The notes under the pieces were generated by a model. The model saw only the letters and a program-made list of their open reading frames with translations. It was not told the origin of the DNA and did no database searches. A program made the position numbers and the translations under genes. From Rhodococcus sp. ARC_M6 (GTDB taxonomy: Bacteria; Actinomycetota; Actinomycetes; Mycobacteriales; Mycobacteriaceae): a stretch of 64,000 bases of DNA. Of this stretch, positions 60,560 to 64,000 are shown one piece after another (the first letter of the stretch is position 1; each line of letters opens with the position of its first letter). The stretch lies in NCBI RefSeq assembly GCF_022810305.1, contig NZ_JALGQH010000001.1, positions 124,001 to 188,000 of the forward strand, in the 5' to 3' direction.

Positions 60560-61789
60560 ATGTACGAGTGGTCCGACACCGACCTGATGTTCCGCGACGC
60601 CTTGCGGGGCTTCATCGACAAGGAGGTGCGCCCGCACGTCGACAAGCTCGAAAGTGGTGAACTGCCTCCCTTCGACATCATCCGCAAGCTGTACGAGACC
60701 TTCGGACTGGCCGACATGGCACGTGAAGGCCTCGAGAAGTCGCTCGCCCGTGAGCGTGGCGACGCCCCCGCCGGTGACGGTGAGAAGTCCAGCGCCTTCA
60801 GCGGCGCCGGCAGCATGGGCGTTGTACTCAACAGTGAACTGGCCGGCGTCACCCTCGGCCTCGTCGCCACCATGGGTGTGAGCCTCGGATTGACCGCCGG
60901 CACCATCCGCAGCCGCGGCACCCTGGCGCAGAAGGAACGCTGGCTGCCCGGGCTGGTCACGTTCGACACCGTCGGCGCGTGGGCCATCACCGAACCCGAC
61001 TCCGGATCGGACGCCTTCGGCGGCATGAAGTCCTACGTACGACGCGACGGTGACGATTACATCCTCAACGGCAACAAGACCTTCATCACCAACGGTCCGT
61101 ACGCCGACGTCACCATCGTCTACGCCAAGCTCGACGAAGGCGACGCGTCCGTCGACCGCCGCGACCGCAAGGTTCTCGCATTCATCCTCGACAAGGGCAT
61201 GGAAGGCTTCACGCAGGGCACTCCCTTCAAGAAGATGGGCATGAACTCCTCGCCCACCGGCGAGTTGTTCTTCGACAACGTGCGGATCTCCAAGGACCGC
61301 CTACTCGGCGAAACCGAAGACAGCGGAAAGTCCGACGGAAAATCCAGTGCCAAGGAAAGTTTTGCTGCCGAGCGAATCGGCATCGCATCCCTGGCATTGG
61401 GCATCATCAACGAATGCCACCGGTTGAGCATCGACTACGCAAAGTCTCGCAAGCTGTGGGGCCGCGAAATCGGGCAGTTCCAGCTCATCCAGCTCAAGCT
61501 CGCCGAGATGGAAATTGCTCGAATCAACGTGCAGAACATGGTCTTCAATGCAATCGAGCGCACCGCAGCCGGCGACAAGGTGACCCTGGCAGAGGCATCG
61601 GCGATGAAGCTCTACTCATCCCGCGCGGCAACCGAGGTTGCAATGGAAGCCGTCCAGTTGTTCGGCGGCAACGGTTATATGGCTGAGTACCGCGTCGAGC
61701 AGCTTGCGCGCGACGCGAAGTCGCTCATGATCTACGCCGGCAGCAACGAAATCCAGGTCACCCACATTGCGAAGGGTCTACTGGGCTAG
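60560..61789 (+). CDS. Acyl-CoA dehydrogenase (FadE)
   Basis: 409 aa. FAD fold with AWAITEPDSGSDAFGGMKSYVRR, NGNKTFITNGPYADVTIVYAK, KMGMNSSPTGELFFDNVRI and VQLFGGNGYMAEYRVEQLARDAKSLMIYAGSNEIQ. The usual catalytic YEGT is YAGS; a Glu in FAAERIGIASLALG, at the position used by isovaleryl-CoA dehydrogenase, may be the base instead. Oxidises acyl-CoA at the alpha-beta bond. Stop overlaps that of the convergent hydrolase (CTAG). Confidence 0.88.
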   Translation: MYEWSDTDLMFRDALRGFIDKEVRPHVDKLESGELPPFDIIRKLYETFGLADMAREGLEKSLARERGDAPAGDGEKSSAFSGAGSMGVVLNSELAGVTLGLVATMGVSLGLTAGTIRSRGTLAQKERWLPGLVTFDTVGAWAITEPDSGSDAFGGMKSYVRRDGDDYILNGNKTFITNGPYADVTIVYAKLDEGDASVDRRDRKVLAFILDKGMEGFTQGTPFKKMGMNSSPTGELFFDNVRISKDRLLGETEDSGKSDGKSSAKESFAAERIGIASLALGIINECHRLSIDYAKSRKLWGREIGQFQLIQLKLAEMEIARINVQNMVFNAIERTAAGDKVTLAEASAMKLYSSRAATEVAMEAVQLFGGNGYMAEYRVEQLARDAKSLMIYAGSNEIQVTHIAKGLLG

Positions 61790-62577
61790 TTCTGGTTCAG
61801 AAACGGAATTAGCGACGCCAGAACAGCTTCGGAGGCTGCGACGGCACTGGCATGATCAGTGCCCTCGATAACGGTCAACGAACAATCAGGGATCAGGGAT
61901 GCGGCGTACTCGGTATCGGGGCGCCGCTCCCGGTCTTTCGAGCCGACAAACATCGACGTCGGGGTGGTCATGGCGCGAAGAACGGCGTCGTCGATCCCGG
62001 GTTCGACATCCGACCGTCGCATGTACGCAGCCAAGGCCAGCGCATCATTGCGACGGAACGCCGCAGCAGTCTGCGGATCGACGGGCCTACCGCGCCTGAT
62101 GCCCCAGCCTTCGAGGAAGCCGTCCATACCGGTCCGCTCGAGAGCGTCGACGCAGCCCGGGAAGAACAGAGCGTCGAACGCCCCGGTCATGGGTCGACTA
62201 CTGCCGCCGCCGACGGTCAGCGACCGGATCCGCTCGGAATGTTCGATTGCCAGCGACAGTACGGCTCGACCACCGAACGAGTACCCCAAGACATGCGCGG
62301 GTTCGAACGGCGATTCGGTATCGAGGATTTCGAGCAGATCCGCGACCACCAGATCCATTGCATAAGAATCGGAATCGTGTGGCTTGTCGCTGCGACCATG
62401 ACCACGCATGTCGACCAGGATCAGTCGATACTGCGCTTGCAGGGCTTTGACGTAGCCGAATCCCCTCCAGATCGAGTGGGACAGGGCCGTGCCGTGCACC
62501 ATCAGCAGGGGAGTGCCCGTGCCCACAACCTGGTACGCGATACGGGTGCCGTCGACCGGGTTCCTCACGTCCTGCAT
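61786..62577 (-). CDS. Alpha/beta-hydrolase
   Basis: 263 aa from ATG 62577 (GTG 62580 also possible). MVHGTALSHSIWRG, LVDMRGHGRSDKP, nucleophile LGYSFGGRAVLSLA, SMFVGSKDRERRPD for the Asp, and IEGTDHASAVA for the His. Bromoperoxidase/esterase-like group without membrane helices. Substrate unknown. Convergent with fadE, sharing the four bases CTAG. Confidence 0.83.
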   Translation of the reverse strand: MQDVRNPVDGTRIAYQVVGTGTPLLMVHGTALSHSIWRGFGYVKALQAQYRLILVDMRGHGRSDKPHDSDSYAMDLVVADLLEILDTESPFEPAHVLGYSFGGRAVLSLAIEHSERIRSLTVGGGSSRPMTGAFDALFFPGCVDALERTGMDGFLEGWGIRRGRPVDPQTAAAFRRNDALALAAYMRRSDVEPGIDDAVLRAMTTPTSMFVGSKDRERRPDTEYAASLIPDCSLTVIEGTDHASAVAASEAVLASLIPFLNQN

Positions 62578-62612
62578 CACCGATTCAGTATGGACGTGAA
62601 CGGGGCGGCGGG

Positions 62613-64000
62613 CTACTCGGGGTCGATTTCTTGAATTCCGTTCTCATCCATACTGATCCAGCGGGTGATTCCGATGTCCCGCAGGAAGGGGAGATCGTGA
62701 CTGACAACTACAAGTGCGCCCCGGAAATCTTGTAGGGCTTGCGTCAAGTGGGCGAGGCTCGGCAGATCCAGGTTGTTGGTCGGTTCGTCGAGTAGCAGGA
62801 GTTTTGGTGCCGGCTGCGCCAAAAGGATGGTGGCCAGCGCCGCGCGAAGGCGTTCGCCGCCGGACAGGGCTGACGCCAACACATCGGAATCTGTTCCGCG
62901 GAAAAGGAATCGAGCGAGCTGTCCGCGAATTTCCTCACTGGTTGCATGCGGGGCAGCCAACGCGACGTTGTCGGCGACCGACAGGTCATTGTCGAATACG
63001 TCCAGCCTCTGAGGCAGGGCGTGGCAGGGAACGAACGGGGCAGACGCCACGACTGCGTCGAGCAGTGTCGTCTTACCGATTCCGTTGCTTCCCACTATCG
63101 CAATGCGTTCGGGTCCGGTGATCTGCAGTGAGATTTGTTGGCCGCTACGCAGGGTCACCTCGTCCAGTGCAGCCACCTGCTGACCTGGAAATACCTCGGT
63201 GGCAGGCAGATTCAGCCGAATTTCGCGGTCGTCCCGAAGCAATTCCTCGGCATCGGTGAGTGCAGACTTGGCGTCGTCGACCTTTCCAGTGTGGCTGACC
63301 GCGAGTTTGCCGGCGGAAACTTCGGCCTTACGCTTGCGCGTCTGCGCCAGAATGGGTGGCAGACGCTTTTCGTCGAGCATCTTCTGTCCGTACCGCTTTC
63401 GGCGGTCCAGCTTGATACGTGTCTCGATCAGTTCGCGGCTCTGTTTTGCCAGATCGGTCTTGGCATCTCGAACAGCGGCCTGGGCGTTTTCCTGTTCGGC
63501 AGCAACTATTTCTTGGTACATCGAGTAGTTGCCGCCGAACACTCGGAGATTGCCGCGCCGCAATTCGACCGTGAACTCCATGCTGTTCAGCAATTCCCGG
63601 TCGTGGCTCACAACCACGACAGTGCCCGGAAACTGTTGCACTGCATCGTGAACCCTGCCACGGGCCTCGCGGTCCAGGTTGTTGGTCGGCTCGTCCAATA
63701 GCAGCACCTGCGGATTTTTCAGTAGTGCCGCAGTGAGGCCGAGTAGTACTGTCTCGCCGCCGGAGAGAGTTCCCACCGTGCGTCCCAAGGCTTGGGTGTC
63801 GGGTACAACGCGCTCGAGGCCAAGGCGATGCAGAGTCGAGATCGCACGTTCCTCGATATCCCAGTTGTTGTCGACCCGGGAGAAATCGGACTCCGTACCG
63901 TCGCCGGTTTCTATGCGGTGCAAAGCCTTTCGCAGATCGTGAATGCCCAGAATGTCATCGACTCGGACGTCAGGATCCAATGTGATGTCTTGGCGCAAAT
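62613..64000 (-). CDS. ABC-F ATPase (partial, N-terminus outside window)
   Basis: About 462 residues are visible, running off the right edge. Two ATPase halves: the first shows signature [11 protein letters not shown] and Walker [14 protein letters not shown] with [10 protein letters not shown]; the second has Walker [12 protein letters not shown], signature [12 protein letters not shown] and Walker [15 protein letters not shown]. No membrane helices. A charged linker of about 80 residues ([25 protein letters not shown]) joins the halves. ABC-F proteins act on the ribosome, in translation or antibiotic protection. Which subtype this is cannot be told without the missing start. Confidence 0.9.
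   Translation of the reverse strand, partial: LRQDITLDPDVRVDDILGIHDLRKALHRIETGDGTESDFSRVDNNWDIEERAISTLHRLGLERVVPDTQALGRTVGTLSGGETVLLGLTAALLKNPQVLLLDEPTNNLDREARGRVHDAVQQFPGTVVVVSHDRELLNSMEFTVELRRGNLRVFGGNYSMYQEIVAAEQENAQAAVRDAKTDLAKQSRELIETRIKLDRRKRYGQKMLDEKRLPPILAQTRKRKAEVSAGKLAVSHTGKVDDAKSALTDAEELLRDDREIRLNLPATEVFPGQQVAALDEVTLRSGQQISLQITGPERIAIVGSNGIGKTTLLDAVVASAPFVPCHALPQRLDVFDNDLSVADNVALAAPHATSEEIRGQLARFLFRGTDSDVLASALSGGERLRAALATILLAQPAPKLLLLDEPTNNLDLPSLAHLTQALQDFRGALVVVSHDLPFLRDIGITRWISMDENGIQEIDPE

Overview
The window is a 64 kb chromosomal piece of a high-GC Gram-positive bacterium. The gene set (EthA-type Baeyer-Villiger monooxygenase, many TetR repressors, FadD/FadE enzymes, F420/LLM oxidoreductases, secreted lipases, an antigen-85-like esterase, actinobacterial SipW-type export genes) and the many GTG/TTG starts point to a mycolic-acid actinomycete. 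Rhodococcus of the erythropolis/qingshengii kind fits best, but this is inferred from gene content only. No rRNA, tRNA, CRISPR array, transposase or integrase was found. Two genes are cut by the window edges.

Layout. 1-2.5 kb: SipW-type export module (TasA-like secreted protein, signal peptidase, Thr/Pro-rich secreted protein). 2.5-11.7 kb: cytochrome P450, TetR regulator and acyl-CoA synthetase. Between the last two sits a block of about 5.7 kb with two secreted RCC1-repeat proteins and a NarL-type two-component system, bounded by a 58-bp direct repeat of the TetR gene's 3' end. 11.8-17.5 kb: secreted PI-PLC-like protein, trans-aconitate methyltransferase and a four-gene OpuC-type osmoprotectant ABC transporter. 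17.7-28 kb: two 14-TM drug-efflux MFS genes, nitroreductase with HxlR regulator, a frameshifted meta-cleavage-type hydrolase, TetR genes with paired operators, GtrA and FetB-like membrane proteins. 28-41 kb: EthA-like monooxygenase, lipase, a flavin/hemerythrin/LLM operon under MarR, TerD-VWA stress protein, phosphotransferase plus partner, a LexA-like repressor sharing a long palindrome with a hydrolase, flavin reductase and superoxide dismutase. 41-47 kb: LLM oxidoreductase, then a taurine/sulfonate-type ABC transporter preceded by a cysteine-rich leader reading frame, then a SDR with the wreckage of a monooxygenase and a TetR gene. 48-64 kb: esterase/methyltransferase pair, MBL hydrolase, LacI-controlled glutaryl-CoA dehydrogenase and CoA-transferase, MDR reductase, MFS pump, a stand-alone trpF, membrane-anchored esterase, FadE, and a partial ABC-F ATPase.

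How it works together. Most of the window is peripheral catabolism and stress defence, in small operons each next to its own regulator (TetR, HxlR, MarR, LacI, LexA-like), usually with a recognisable palindrome in the shared promoter. Three separate promoters (hydrolase at 22.5 kb, LLM oxidoreductase at 42.4 kb, FadE at 60.5 kb) carry a perfect match to the 14-bp pattern TnnAACnnGTTnnA used by the steroid repressor KstR, so they may belong to one regulon.

The items most worth follow-up are the repeat-bounded RCC1/two-component block, the poly-cysteine leader ahead of the sulfonate transporter, the 39-bp palindrome at the LexA-like gene, the doubly deleted monooxygenase/TetR remnant and the stand-alone trpF.
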